This document shows positions 41,571-50,873 of a stretch of DNA of 64,000 nt, in pieces. The position numbers were made by a program, and so were the translations under genes. Numbering within the stretch: the stretch's first letter is position 1; each line of letters opens with the position of its first letter. The notes beneath the pieces are model-generated. The model worked only from the letters and a program-made list of their open reading frames with translations, was not told where the DNA came from and ran no database searches. This DNA is from an uncultured Roseibium sp. GTDB lineage: Bacteria; Pseudomonadota; Alphaproteobacteria; Rhizobiales; Stappiaceae. Where the stretch lies: positions 2,976,001-3,040,000 of the forward strand of contig NZ_OY780958.1 of the NCBI RefSeq assembly GCF_963675985.1, read 5' to 3'.

Positions 41571-43715
41571 TCACTCCCACGGCATCGGCTCACCGGTATC
41601 AGGTGGATCATTGTCCTTCGGTGGTTCGTCCTCTTCTGTCTCCGGTTTGTGTTGCCGACCGGCTGCCGCGCGGGCTTCGGTGTAGTGGACGGCGTATTTG
41701 GCGCGCATAGCGTCTCTGAGCGCTTCTCGCTCCTCGACAGTCAGGCGCGGTTGTCGCTCCATCTGCCCGGGCTGAATAGTGACCGGAACCGCATGTCGGG
41801 TGGTCCCCTTCACAAAGGCGGCAAAGGAAAGCTTCTCCTGGGCTTCGATAAACCCCGGATCTGTGCGTAGCTCGCCGGCTAAGGCGCGCGCATCCTTGGC
41901 CGAGACCCCGCCGGCGAACTTGATCGCCGTGTTGGCGGAGATTGCTTCGTGCAGTTTGGTGTCGAGCTGACCGAGGAATTGATGGGCGAGCAAAACGCCA
42001 ACCCGGTATTTGCGGACCTGGCTCAGAATAATACCGATTGTCCGGTCGAAATAGTCGTTGGCTTCATCGATATAGACAAAGGTGGGTAGCCGCTTCTCGC
42101 GGGGCAACACGGCCCGTTCCTGGGCCGCCTGGGCCAGCATGGCGATAAAGAAGCGTCCAAAGATCTCGCTGCCGTTTTCTTTCAAGAGATCCTTGGCGGT
42201 GTTGATAAGGATGACCTTGCCTGCGTTCATCTCCGAAAACAGATCCACCTTGCTCTTGGGGTGCGAGAACATCCGTTCAAAGGATTGGTTCTCCAAGATG
42301 CCATAGAGACGGCGCAGTACCTGCTTCCGGGTCTGGGTGAACTCTCGACTGTCGTATTCGGTCTCGAAGAACGAACGGGCGGAACCTTCCAGCTTGGCGA
42401 TATAGGGGCGGAAGGTGTCGGAACCGCTGTCTTCCAAGAGCTGCCGGAAAGTGTGGATAGTGGCGCCGGGAATATGCAGCAAGAGTCGGGTGATATAGCG
42501 GAAGATCACCGTTTGCTTCTGGGTCATTCCAGCGTCGAGCAATGATCCCAGTACGAAGTCGTATAGCTCCAAGACGCCATTGATCAGCCGTTCCCGGTCG
42601 AGCTGCGAATACTGGTTGATCCGCTCCAGACCGACATCGAAGAGATTGAGCGCCACCGGCCATTCCACGTCGGTCGGGTCAATGAGACACAGCCGATCCG
42701 CTAAGGGGCCACCTGGCGCAAACACCGCCAGATTGGCAATGGTGTTGATGAGGTCGCTCTGGCTGTCGATGACGACGATGGAGGCCTCTCCGGCCGCCAC
42801 CGCGTCAAGATCATGCATGATGAGCTGTTGCAGGGTCTGGGTCTTGCCGTGACCGCTACCGGCGACGATGTGCTGATGCTCAAATCTGGTCTCTTCGGGA
42901 ATGGTGATCGGTACTGATACTTCAAAGAGCGCGGCAAACGGTGTCCCAGCCAGATAGGTCTTCAGGAGCTGTTCTTCGGGCATAGCCGGAGCCTTGCTCG
43001 GCAAACGGAGCGTTCGCTCCTTGCCATCCCCCGGCACACCACCGGACGCGACAACGAGATTATATTCCAGCCGGTCACAAAGCCGTTCCAGCAAACCCAG
43101 CTCGGCAACCTCCGGCGCAAACGGCAGTTGCACCATGCCTTCCGCAATACCGAGCAGATCGGTGAGGAGGCGTAAAAGCGATGAATTGAAGGTGAGCGCC
43201 CGCTCGTCTTCGATTTGCGGCCTGACGAGTGCCGGACATTGGGCAATCAACGGCTCGAGCATAGCCGTGACCACATCGGCCAGCGTTGCCATAGCAGCGT
43301 CCAGGTTCTCCACCACCTGCGCGGTCCGGCGCAGGGCGACTTCGGCCTCCCAAAGCGCAGAGCGGGGTGGAGCCAGGCCACCGCCATAGTCTATGTCTGG
43401 AACGGCAAACAGGGCTTCGTTTTCCAGTAGGTCGAACAGACACTCGGCCAGGGGCACAAAGAGCGGTATGTCCGTGACATCCACGTTGGCCGGGACAAAG
43501 CGTTCCAGAATATCGCTGGATAGCCGTGATACATGAACCGAGAGACCGGCCGGAGTGTCCAAACTCTTGGCCGATAGCTTTGCTTGTACCGTTCCGGCCT
43601 TCCCGTGCAGGCTATCAGCTTCAAAGGCTCGGGATTGATCAAACAGAAGCTGTTTAGCCGAGAGGTGCAGGCGGCCCAGAACATTCCAACCCCGGTATAT
43701 CCGCTCCCTAGCCAT
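41571..43715 (-). CDS. TraG/VirD4-type ATPase (second copy in the island)
   Basis: 714 residues. Walker A IVAGSGHGKTQTLQ at about 300, SIVVIDSQSDLINT, LIDPTDVEWPVALNLFD, Walker B TFVYIDEANDYFDRT at about 555, and VGVLLAHQFLGQL (sensor). The N-terminal 270 residues are a long helical domain of unknown fold; the C-terminus is acidic and Pro-rich. The ATG at 43715 overlaps the stop of the membrane-protein gene by 8 bases, so the two are coupled, like a coupling protein and its membrane partner. Probably DNA translocation or partner in mobilisation; no relaxase seen. Confidence 0.8.
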   Translation of the reverse strand: MARERIYRGWNVLGRLHLSAKQLLFDQSRAFEADSLHGKAGTVQAKLSAKSLDTPAGLSVHVSRLSSDILERFVPANVDVTDIPLFVPLAECLFDLLENEALFAVPDIDYGGGLAPPRSALWEAEVALRRTAQVVENLDAAMATLADVVTAMLEPLIAQCPALVRPQIEDERALTFNSSLLRLLTDLLGIAEGMVQLPFAPEVAELGLLERLCDRLEYNLVVASGGVPGDGKERTLRLPSKAPAMPEEQLLKTYLAGTPFAALFEVSVPITIPEETRFEHQHIVAGSGHGKTQTLQQLIMHDLDAVAAGEASIVVIDSQSDLINTIANLAVFAPGGPLADRLCLIDPTDVEWPVALNLFDVGLERINQYSQLDRERLINGVLELYDFVLGSLLDAGMTQKQTVIFRYITRLLLHIPGATIHTFRQLLEDSGSDTFRPYIAKLEGSARSFFETEYDSREFTQTRKQVLRRLYGILENQSFERMFSHPKSKVDLFSEMNAGKVILINTAKDLLKENGSEIFGRFFIAMLAQAAQERAVLPREKRLPTFVYIDEANDYFDRTIGIILSQVRKYRVGVLLAHQFLGQLDTKLHEAISANTAIKFAGGVSAKDARALAGELRTDPGFIEAQEKLSFAAFVKGTTRHAVPVTIQPGQMERQPRLTVEEREALRDAMRAKYAVHYTEARAAAGRQHKPETEEDEPPKDNDPPDTGEPMPWE

Positions 43716-44256
43716 GGAGACGTTTGAGGACGGCTTGCTTAGCCTCGGCCGGATCAAGCGGCGGGATGACGATTGTTTCGCGGGTATCCCAGTGTTTGGC
43801 GCTTTCCAGTACCTGCCGCAGGTATGCGGAGATCCGCTGCAAAAAGGCTTCCTTTTCGATCAGCTCAATGATGCTGTCACAGCGAAAGGTCCGCCCGCCG
43901 CGCAACAGGTCTGAAACCAGGATTTGTTCTCGGGTGGCTTTGAAATAGACCCCGGTCATGACCAGCGTGATCAAAAAGCCAAGGGCTATCCCGAAAGAAA
44001 AGGCAACCAGGAGCCAGAAGACGAAAAAGGCAATAATGCCAAGCAAGATGGCTGGGCGCGCCGCCTTTTTCAGATCGTCAATCGGATCACTAAGAACGAG
44101 AACGGCACCGGTGAAGCGGTACTGCTGCATGAGCTGCTCTTCTTCCGGGTCCAGCTCCAGTTCCGCCAGCAGATTGAACATGACGCCACGGCCGATCCGC
44201 AAAGGCACCAACGAAAAAACCGCGTCCTTCTGGCTACGCCCCAACAACAGGTTCAT
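43708..44256 (-). CDS. Membrane protein coupled to the TraG-type ATPase
   Basis: 182 residues with two adjacent membrane helices (AILLGIIAFFVFWLLVAFS and IALGFLITLVMTGVYF, about 69-105). The cytoplasmic C-terminus is charged (VSDLLRGGRTFRCDSIIELI, then helices). GGGGAGGA lies 8 bases before the ATG. The 8-base overlap with the ATPase gene suggests a complex between the two: the ATPase itself has no membrane segment, so this protein could anchor it, as the N-terminal helices of VirD4 do. Family not recognised. Confidence 0.75.
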   Translation of the reverse strand: MNLLLGRSQKDAVFSLVPLRIGRGVMFNLLAELELDPEEEQLMQQYRFTGAVLVLSDPIDDLKKAARPAILLGIIAFFVFWLLVAFSFGIALGFLITLVMTGVYFKATREQILVSDLLRGGRTFRCDSIIELIEKEAFLQRISAYLRQVLESAKHWDTRETIVIPPLDPAEAKQAVLKRLHG

Positions 44257-44684
44257 GAGACTTCCTCCCCAGCAAAGCTCCCTACGTGATTTCGGTCAGA
44301 AGTTTTTGGTTTTGTCGCTCGACCGTGAATGCAATTTAAATACGTATATGCGGATAATACATCTGCTAATTACCCCGTGTCGAGGACGCAGGATCAGACC
44401 GGAACTTCGCTTCATGTGTCCCTCCTTCCTGTCTAACCCGCGCGCGGCCACATCAACGGCTCACTACCGTTCGCCGTTTGATTCTGCATGCAAGCTAAAG
44501 CGGAAATTGCATGGGCATGAGCAGCTATGTGCCATCGAGTTCAGGGATAGCGGTAGATAGCTTAAGGGGATGCCGTATCCCCGGCGCTACCCCCCAGACT
44601 TCTGGACGTACAACCGCTCATTAGTGCGTATATCAATTGGCACAAGTCCGCAGCGCCGTGGGCATCATTATCGGACGCAGGCGG
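44257..44684. other. Intergenic region between membrane gene and integrase
   Basis: About 430 bases without a supported gene. A small hairpin GGGGAT-GCCGT-ATCCCC lies at 44568-44584. It is next to the end of the integrase gene and could hold its terminator. No relaxase nick site could be recognised. Confidence 0.5.
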
Positions 44685-45872
44685 TTAATTCGCAGCCCGC
44701 AAACCATCCAAAATATCCGCCCACTCTTGCATCAGCTTGGTTCGCTGCTCGAAGTAGGTGGCCCGGTTATATGTTCGCCGGATCGTATTCCGATCCTGGT
44801 GCGCCAACACAGCCTCGATCACGTCCGGATCGTAGCCCCGCTGGTTGAGGATAGTGCTGGCGGTCACCCGGAAGCCGTGAGCAGTCACTTCGTCTTTGGT
44901 GTACCCCATGCGCCGGAGAGCCGAGTTTAGGGCGTTCTCTGAAAGGGGGCGTTTAATAGTACGGATCGATGGAAAGACCAGTGATCCATACTCAGAAAGC
45001 GGCCAAATATCCTCCAGCACCGCCAAGGCTTGTTTAGAAAGCGGCACGTCGTGCGGAACTCGCATTTTCATCCGCTCGGCCGGTATGCGCCAAACGGCCT
45101 TTTTAAAGTCGATCTCATCGCGGGTGGCGCCTCGCACCTCACCGGGTCGCACACAGGTGAGAGCGAGAAACTGCAAAGCGGCTCTCAGGGTGGGCCAACC
45201 ATCATATTCATCGATATCACAAAGAAGCTGTCCGAACTTGCGCTCGTCCGTAATCGCGGCCCTACCTTTTACCTTGGGCGGCTGCAAAGCGCCTTGGAGC
45301 GCCAAGGTGGGGTCAGTGTCGGCGCGCAGCGTGACGATGGCCAACCGAAAGACACTACCGATCACGCCGCGCAAGCGTCTGGCCGTCTCTTTTCTCCCAC
45401 TCTTCTCGATCTTTTGCAGCAGGTCGAGGATTTCCGCCGATGTGATCTCCTTGATGGGACGCTTGGCGAGCGGACTGGTTAAACCTTCGAGGAGCCACCT
45501 GGTCTTGGCGACGGTGGCTGCTGCCGCGTCTTTCTCTTCCATCCGATTGATGTATTCCTCGGCTAAGAGACCGAAGGTGGTGCGGGCTTCCGTGACGGCC
45601 GCGACTTTGTCTGCTCTGCGCTTCTCGGCAGGATTAATGCCCTCAAGCAGGAGCTTCTTGGCATCGTCCCGCTTCTGTCTCGCGTCCAGTAGCGACACAA
45701 GCGGGTATTTCCCGAAAGAAAGAACGTTCTCCTTCTCCCTGAACCGATAGCGAAGCTGCCAAAGCTTGGAGCCGCTCTTTTGAACCAGAAGATAGAGACC
45801 GTCCCCATCCGAGAGACGGTACGGTTTGTCCTTGGGCTTGGCGTTCTTGCAGGCGAAATCAGAGAGGGCCAT
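44685..45872 (-). CDS. P4-type tyrosine integrase of the island
   Basis: 395 residues. Residues about 1-85 are the DUF4102 arm-binding domain (MALSDFACKNAKPKDKPYRL, LSFGKYPLVSLLDAR), 100-190 the core-binding domain, 205-385 the catalytic domain with Arg in LALTCVRPGEVRGAT, HGFRVTAS, AHQDRNTIRRTYNRA (last His and nucleophile Tyr). The start is 158 bases from the CCA end of tRNA-Phe and points away from it, the standard layout for tRNA-targeting elements. Five TGGGTAA/TTACCCA boxes stand directly upstream and are likely its own arm sites. Confidence 0.93.
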   Translation of the reverse strand: MALSDFACKNAKPKDKPYRLSDGDGLYLLVQKSGSKLWQLRYRFREKENVLSFGKYPLVSLLDARQKRDDAKKLLLEGINPAEKRRADKVAAVTEARTTFGLLAEEYINRMEEKDAAAATVAKTRWLLEGLTSPLAKRPIKEITSAEILDLLQKIEKSGRKETARRLRGVIGSVFRLAIVTLRADTDPTLALQGALQPPKVKGRAAITDERKFGQLLCDIDEYDGWPTLRAALQFLALTCVRPGEVRGATRDEIDFKKAVWRIPAERMKMRVPHDVPLSKQALAVLEDIWPLSEYGSLVFPSIRTIKRPLSENALNSALRRMGYTKDEVTAHGFRVTASTILNQRGYDPDVIEAVLAHQDRNTIRRTYNRATYFEQRTKLMQEWADILDGLRAAN

Positions 45873-45920
45873 TGGGTAACGCTCCTCGTGGGTAATGGGT
45901 AATACCCAAATCGTTACCCA
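45873..45920. promoter_or_regulatory. Cluster of putative integrase arm-type sites, right end
   Basis: TGGGTAA at 45873-45879, 45889-45895 and 45896-45902, then TACCCA at 45903-45908 and TTACCCA at 45914-45920 (followed by ATTTCA). The same box occurs twice at the left end of the island (20994 and 21006). It also overlaps the integrase promoter region, so the integrase may repress itself. Confidence 0.55.
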
Positions 45921-46034
45921 ATTTCAGAGGAGCTGCAAGGGTATGCCATGTGCAGCAATGAGCACCCAATACTAGCTAAAGCATTGATTTTTAAGGAAGT
46001 AGATTGTGCTATGAGAAGCTATGAAAAGAGGTAA

Positions 46035-46110
46035 TGGTGCCCGGAGGCGGATTCGAACCACCGACACGCGGATTTTCAATCCGCTGCTCTACCAACTGAG
46101 CTATCCGGGC
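46035..46110 (-). tRNA. tRNA-Phe (GAA)
   Basis: 76-base cloverleaf including an encoded CCA: acceptor GCCCGG / CCGGGC, D-arm AGCTCAGTTGGTAGAGC, anticodon stem-loop CGGATTGAAAATCCG with GAA, T-arm GGTGGTTCGAATCC. The 3' part is the attachment site of the adjacent integrase; one copy of this 3' end lies at 20912-20935. Confidence 0.97.
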
Positions 46111-46304
46111 CTGTTGCACTTCGCGGCGGAGCCGTCCGAGCGCTGAAAGCTCGGGTCTTATAGAGGCTGGATCCGGCCTTGTCCAGCGCCCCGGCAAAGT
46201 TTTTCAACAAGGACGAATTGGCTGTCCGTGCTCACTGCCTCACCCTCAGACCGGCTCTGATACTCCTTGTTTTTCAGGGCTTTATCCTGGAGCATCACCA
46301 CTGA

Positions 46305-49223
46305 TCACTGCAGCTGACCGGCAACGATGCCCGTCGCTTTCCAGGCGCTTCCTTCCTGGACGTTGAAACTGCCGATCACACCGTCGTGGTTGGTCGACGG
46401 ACCGGTGACGACCGACGTGTTGATTTCTCCGTTAAAGGCTCCTGAAACGCTGCCGTTGAACAGGTTGCCACTGCTCACCGTCGTCTCCGACAGGGTGGCA
46501 CTGAAATTCTTGCCGTCGAAATTCGAGATGGACGCCGTGCCGGTCCGGTAAGCGAAATCCAGGGACATGTTGAAATTACCGGCGGCCACGTATTGATCCG
46601 ATCCGTTCACGACGTTGCCAACCGCGTGTCCGGCGTAGGTCGCGGACCCGCTGGTCGGCAGATCGCCCGAGTTCGTGATATTGCCGGCAACCCAGGTTCC
46701 CAGATGAACATAGTCGGTGCGTTCACCGCCGCCGAAGTTCGCATTCTTGAAGTTGGCCTTCGTCCCCCAGTACCCCCACTCCAGGAATGCGCAGGTGCAT
46801 TCGTTGACACCGGACATGATCGCATTGTCCGCATCGCCTACCAGCGTGTTCGGAACCATGTAACTGTTGACGTTGTCATCGGCGACATGCGGGACGATCA
46901 CGCCTCCCAGGTCGTCGATCAGGGTGGCAGAGGTGTCGGTCCGGGTCTTTGAATCGCGGGCGGCATAGTTGTCGTCGTCGATGAATGCCGAGCGGGACGC
47001 GCCTGATCCGTTATTCTCCGTCCCGAACTTGAACGTGTAACCGCCGACATTCGAATCCTGCGCCTGCCTGTCGGTCATGTTCAATGTCGCCAGCACGGAG
47101 TTGTTGCCGGCGTTGAACGTCAGCATCAGTTCGTCCGGTTTCGAGCTGCTGAAAGCAACCGGAGTGGTATTTTCGCTCGATTCGACCATGCCCGCGCCAT
47201 AGCCGTAAAGCGTTCGCGAGGTGCGGGACAGGCTGCTGACATTATATTCGGTTTGCAATTCGGCCGGGTGAACCGTGTTGCTGATGGTATCGGCCGAAGA
47301 CGTGCCGCTCGGCAGGTTCAGGTAGCTGTCGCCATAAGCATCCGTGTTTTCCACCTCGCCGGAAAGGAGGAAGTTCTGAGCATTGGAGCCGAAGAAATGG
47401 CCACCATCGGGTCCGGCCACGGTGCTGGCAGACCCGCCATAAACGCCGGAACTTCGGGTGGCGCCCGTTCGATGGCTGCCGCGGCGTCCGAAGTCCGCCT
47501 GCAGCTGACCGTTTTCCTCAAAGACGGTGCCGACGCCAAGGGAAATCATTGACTTCTGACTGGCACCTGTCCCTTCGATCCGGAAGGAAGATGCCAGGAA
47601 CTTGGCATTGTCGAGCGTCGTCGGGCTGTTCTCGATCATCAACAGCCCGGTGGACGAGACATTGGACATGAAGCTTGCGCCGAGGTCCTGTGCCACGAGC
47701 GGATTGACGAAAAGGGCGTTGGTCGTCACCGGCTGGAAACTGCCGTCGGCGTTGCTCGTCCCGAGCTGGAACATGGTCAACGGGTCGGAATAGAGCTTGT
47801 AGGATCGGACCTTGAGCGGATCGCTGGCGTTTCCGAATGACGAGAAATCCGTGCGGACGCCGTAAAGGAGGTAGATCACGTCCTGTCCACCGTAATGGAA
47901 GGTCGGATTGCTGCTCCCGATCTGTCCCGTGGCCAGGAAATAGGCCGCGGCGGCGAATTGATCTCCTGTTACCAGCGCGCCTTGCGCGTTTGTCTTGGCA
48001 TTGCCGTATGAGGTGTCACTGAGGAGCGGAACGGCGGGAACATAGGAGGAAGAGGAATTCTCGAAGACGTTTCCCTTGTCCGTGGTCACTTGAGAGAAAA
48101 ATTTCTGCCCATTGGTCTTCGGGGCAAAAATATAGACCGGATCGCCGCCGACCGACCCGATATAGAGGGCCTTGGAATTACCGCTAAAAATCGTTCCTTC
48201 TTTAAAGGTCGTCGTCATATCCGTGCCGGAAGGCCCGCCGATCAGTCCCTGATTTCCCGGATTGTTGATAATCAGAGAGCTGTTGTAGGACGGAGAATAT
48301 GTGGTTCCGGCCCGACGGACACGCACCTGAACGGTCTCGTATGTCGTTTCAGATTTCTCGATCTCCGTCTCGGCATTTTCCGTATTCGTCTGGTTTATGT
48401 TGATAAGCGTATCGTCCACATCGGAAAATTTCGTGCTCAACACCACCTCAGGCTTCGGCCGCGGCAAGGTATTGATCAAGCCAAGCCCCGAATTGGCATT
48501 TACAAAACCGGAATTCGAGACGCTGTCATCGGTCGGCGCCGTGTTCGCACCGCCACGCTGACCGTTGCGGCTGGTCATGGCGCTCTGGACCTGCCCCAGG
48601 TCCTCCTGGGTCGTTCGGCGAATGCTGGCCGCCCCGAGCTGATTGACGTTCAGGGTGTAGCCACTCTCGTAGACACGCAGATGCTGCCCGTTGGTGCCCA
48701 GAAAGTTAAGCTCCTTGCCGAACAGCAACGAGAAAGTCGGGTTGTTGCCGGAGAGATTGAGGTTTGCGATGCCGCCCCGGATCCCGATCGTTCCAACCGG
48801 CGTCTTGACCGTCACCCCGCCAGGGTTCTTGCTGAGCTTGCCGCCGACGAAACGCGCGACGCCCTTGCTGAAGGAGGCGACCAGTTTTCCGGTTCCCGCG
48901 TTCGGATCATAGACGAATTCATCGATGACAAGATCGGAATTAGCGCCCACGGTGAAGGTCGATCCGTCAACCAGCAAAACCTGAACCAGCCCGCCCGTAC
49001 TGGTTTCGATGCGCTCGTCGTAAATCACGTTATCGCCGAGAACCTTGGTTCGCCTGTTGCCACCCGGTGGCGTTCCGAAAGCCGATTTGTTGACCGCGGC
49101 GGCAACGCCAACTTCGACAGCAGAAGCGGGCATCGCCGACACCCACGAGACGGCAGCCGACAAGAACAACCCGACGCAGCCGAGCCGGCGGCTACGCGTT
49201 GTGGGACTGGAGACTTTTCTCAT
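46305..49223 (-). CDS. FecR-domain surface protein with a C-terminal TbpB-like barrel
   Basis: 972 residues. Signal peptide ending near SAMPASA; FecR domain at about 50-190 (RIETSTGGLVQVLLVDGSTF, VVAS-like FSKGVARFVGGKLSKN, VTVKTPVGTIGIRGG). The middle is a long Ser/Asn/Gly-rich region with repeated beta-strands. The last 110 residues (NFNMSLDFAYRTGTASISNF, VSGAFNGEINTSVV, SAWKATGIVAGQL) have the G-x-F and terminal AG-x-x motifs of the TbpB/Slam-substrate barrel. GGGAGG lies 5 bases before the ATG. Sixteen bases downstream of the Slam-like gene, so the two form an operon. Probably an outer-membrane or secreted iron/haem-related or adhesive protein; ligand unknown. Confidence 0.8.
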   Translation of the reverse strand: MRKVSSPTTRSRRLGCVGLFLSAAVSWVSAMPASAVEVGVAAAVNKSAFGTPPGGNRRTKVLGDNVIYDERIETSTGGLVQVLLVDGSTFTVGANSDLVIDEFVYDPNAGTGKLVASFSKGVARFVGGKLSKNPGGVTVKTPVGTIGIRGGIANLNLSGNNPTFSLLFGKELNFLGTNGQHLRVYESGYTLNVNQLGAASIRRTTQEDLGQVQSAMTSRNGQRGGANTAPTDDSVSNSGFVNANSGLGLINTLPRPKPEVVLSTKFSDVDDTLININQTNTENAETEIEKSETTYETVQVRVRRAGTTYSPSYNSSLIINNPGNQGLIGGPSGTDMTTTFKEGTIFSGNSKALYIGSVGGDPVYIFAPKTNGQKFFSQVTTDKGNVFENSSSSYVPAVPLLSDTSYGNAKTNAQGALVTGDQFAAAAYFLATGQIGSSNPTFHYGGQDVIYLLYGVRTDFSSFGNASDPLKVRSYKLYSDPLTMFQLGTSNADGSFQPVTTNALFVNPLVAQDLGASFMSNVSSTGLLMIENSPTTLDNAKFLASSFRIEGTGASQKSMISLGVGTVFEENGQLQADFGRRGSHRTGATRSSGVYGGSASTVAGPDGGHFFGSNAQNFLLSGEVENTDAYGDSYLNLPSGTSSADTISNTVHPAELQTEYNVSSLSRTSRTLYGYGAGMVESSENTTPVAFSSSKPDELMLTFNAGNNSVLATLNMTDRQAQDSNVGGYTFKFGTENNGSGASRSAFIDDDNYAARDSKTRTDTSATLIDDLGGVIVPHVADDNVNSYMVPNTLVGDADNAIMSGVNECTCAFLEWGYWGTKANFKNANFGGGERTDYVHLGTWVAGNITNSGDLPTSGSATYAGHAVGNVVNGSDQYVAAGNFNMSLDFAYRTGTASISNFDGKNFSATLSETTVSSGNLFNGSVSGAFNGEINTSVVTGPSTNHDGVIGSFNVQEGSAWKATGIVAGQLQ

Positions 49224-49239
49224 CGAAACCTCCCGCTTC

Positions 49240-50652
49240 TCAAAAATTTCTGACCACGTTCACCATGGCAGAGGCGTTGGTATAGGTGCTCAGGTCGTAA
49301 TTGGAGTATTGCCGTCGCACTTCGCCTGTCAGGTTCACCGTAAACTTTTTCCGCAACGGAACCGAGAACACACCGCGCACCCAGCCCTCGTAATCATATT
49401 CCGACTCGGTCGTGCTGATGATCGGATCGGGGCTGTCGAAATCGCGGTAGGCAAACCCGGTTTCCATATCGATCGACCAGGGGTCCGGCAGCGACTTGAC
49501 CAGCGACGCAAACTTGTATGTCCCGCCAACGGAAAAGCCCGCTTCCCAACTTTGATTCCAGTTTTTCTTCGCCTCTTCGAAATCGCCGAATATCTGGGAC
49601 CGCAAAAGGACAGACCCGGAAATCTGGCGATAGAGGACAAGGTCACCCAGGATCACGTAGCCGCTGCGATCCGACACCGTCGGGTACTCCAGGGTATCAT
49701 TGTACCACCGCCGCCGGAATTCAGCCTTCCCCGTCACCCTTGTCGTTGGCGAAATCTCGGTAACAAAGCGCGATCCCAGGCCCATTGAACCTGAGTAACC
49801 ATCGTGGTTGAGCCTGACACCGGCGAGAATGCCGTAGATGCCGACACGCGTATCTTCGATGTTGAACCGTTCCATGTTGAAAGACGGACCGAGCGTCAGT
49901 TCGGCAATGCCGGAATCCAGCCTGACCTGATCATAATAGCGCGCGCCGTAGAGAAGCAGATCTCCCTCCAGCAAATCACCCTGGGTTCCCAGGTCATAAG
50001 CCCCATGGATCCGGCTCGCGATAAATGCGTTCACATCGGACTGACCGGTTGACGTCTCACTCAGCAGAAACGGCGTGCCGTTCAAGACCACGCGTCGTCC
50101 GCCCGGTCCGGCATTCGCATTCGTCTGATAGCGCGCACCCAGAGCGATCGAAGCCGTAAATTTGGCCGGATCCTCCCGATTATCGATTGCCGCTAGGTAA
50201 ACGCTCACCTTCTGTTCGACTTCCGGGGGCACGTTCGGGGCCTTCAAAGCCGCTTCGAAATAGTAACGGGCGGCGTCTAGCGAACCGAGCCGAAAATAGA
50301 GAACTCCGAGTTCAAGCTCCACCCGCGGCAGGCCCGGGGCATAGACCAGCATGCGCTCGAAAGTGGAAATCGCGGCCTCATAGTCACCGAGCTGGGCGGA
50401 TATGGTTGCATATTCGAACGCGGCATCCAGATCGTCCGGACTTTGCAGCATGACTTGCAGGAGCTGCTGCTGACGCGCGGCGAGTTGCGCCTGCAACGCC
50501 GAGGTGCCAGGAGAACCCGTCTGCGCGTGCACAGACGTAACGATCAGACCGGCAACGAAAAAAAGTGCTGCAGCCAAAGACCGCGCTTCTTGCCGAAATA
50601 AAGGAATAAGACGGCTTTCCCCCAAAGTCGTGCTCCGTAATCCCAATCTCAC
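49240..50652 (-). CDS. Slam-like outer membrane protein (TPR domain plus beta-barrel)
   Basis: 470 residues. A signal sequence ending near TSVHAQ, then TPR helices at about 60-150 (EYATISAQLGDYEAAISTFE, LGVLYFRLGSLDAARYYFEA), then a beta-barrel of about 14 strands with alternating residues, ending in the aromatic C-terminus MVNVVRNF used by the Bam complex. This domain order matches surface lipoprotein assembly modulators (DUF560). GTG start; GGAAG stands 7 bases upstream. In the known system Slam exports TbpB-type proteins; the TbpB-like end of the neighbouring gene fits this. Confidence 0.82.
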   Translation of the reverse strand: MRLGLRSTTLGESRLIPLFRQEARSLAAALFFVAGLIVTSVHAQTGSPGTSALQAQLAARQQQLLQVMLQSPDDLDAAFEYATISAQLGDYEAAISTFERMLVYAPGLPRVELELGVLYFRLGSLDAARYYFEAALKAPNVPPEVEQKVSVYLAAIDNREDPAKFTASIALGARYQTNANAGPGGRRVVLNGTPFLLSETSTGQSDVNAFIASRIHGAYDLGTQGDLLEGDLLLYGARYYDQVRLDSGIAELTLGPSFNMERFNIEDTRVGIYGILAGVRLNHDGYSGSMGLGSRFVTEISPTTRVTGKAEFRRRWYNDTLEYPTVSDRSGYVILGDLVLYRQISGSVLLRSQIFGDFEEAKKNWNQSWEAGFSVGGTYKFASLVKSLPDPWSIDMETGFAYRDFDSPDPIISTTESEYDYEGWVRGVFSVPLRKKFTVNLTGEVRRQYSNYDLSTYTNASAMVNVVRNF

Positions 50653-50813
50653 GCAGCATCTTCCGTTGCGGCGTCAAAAAGTAAAAAAATATCTATATTC
50701 CTTTTTCTACGCATCCGCTTCGGACATGTCGAGAAATAATTACTCTCCGATCGCCTGGCAGCAAAGGTCACATGCACAAATTTTGGTCGCTCGCACCGCG
50801 AGCACCCCAAATC

Positions 50814-50848
50814 GAAAAAAGAGGCGTGCTTTTTAGGCGCGCCTCTCT
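50814..50848 (-). terminator. Terminator of the 5'-nucleotidase gene
   Basis: Minus-strand stem AGAGGCG ... CGCCTCT with TTTTTT after it, about 25 bases beyond the stop codon at 50874. Confidence 0.8.
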
Positions 50849-50873
50849 TGGTTTCCTGACCAAGCCGACCGGC

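Noticed and set aside
44257..44684. Origin of transfer in the gap before the integrase.
   Set aside because: No recognisable nick-site or repeat set; only one small hairpin.
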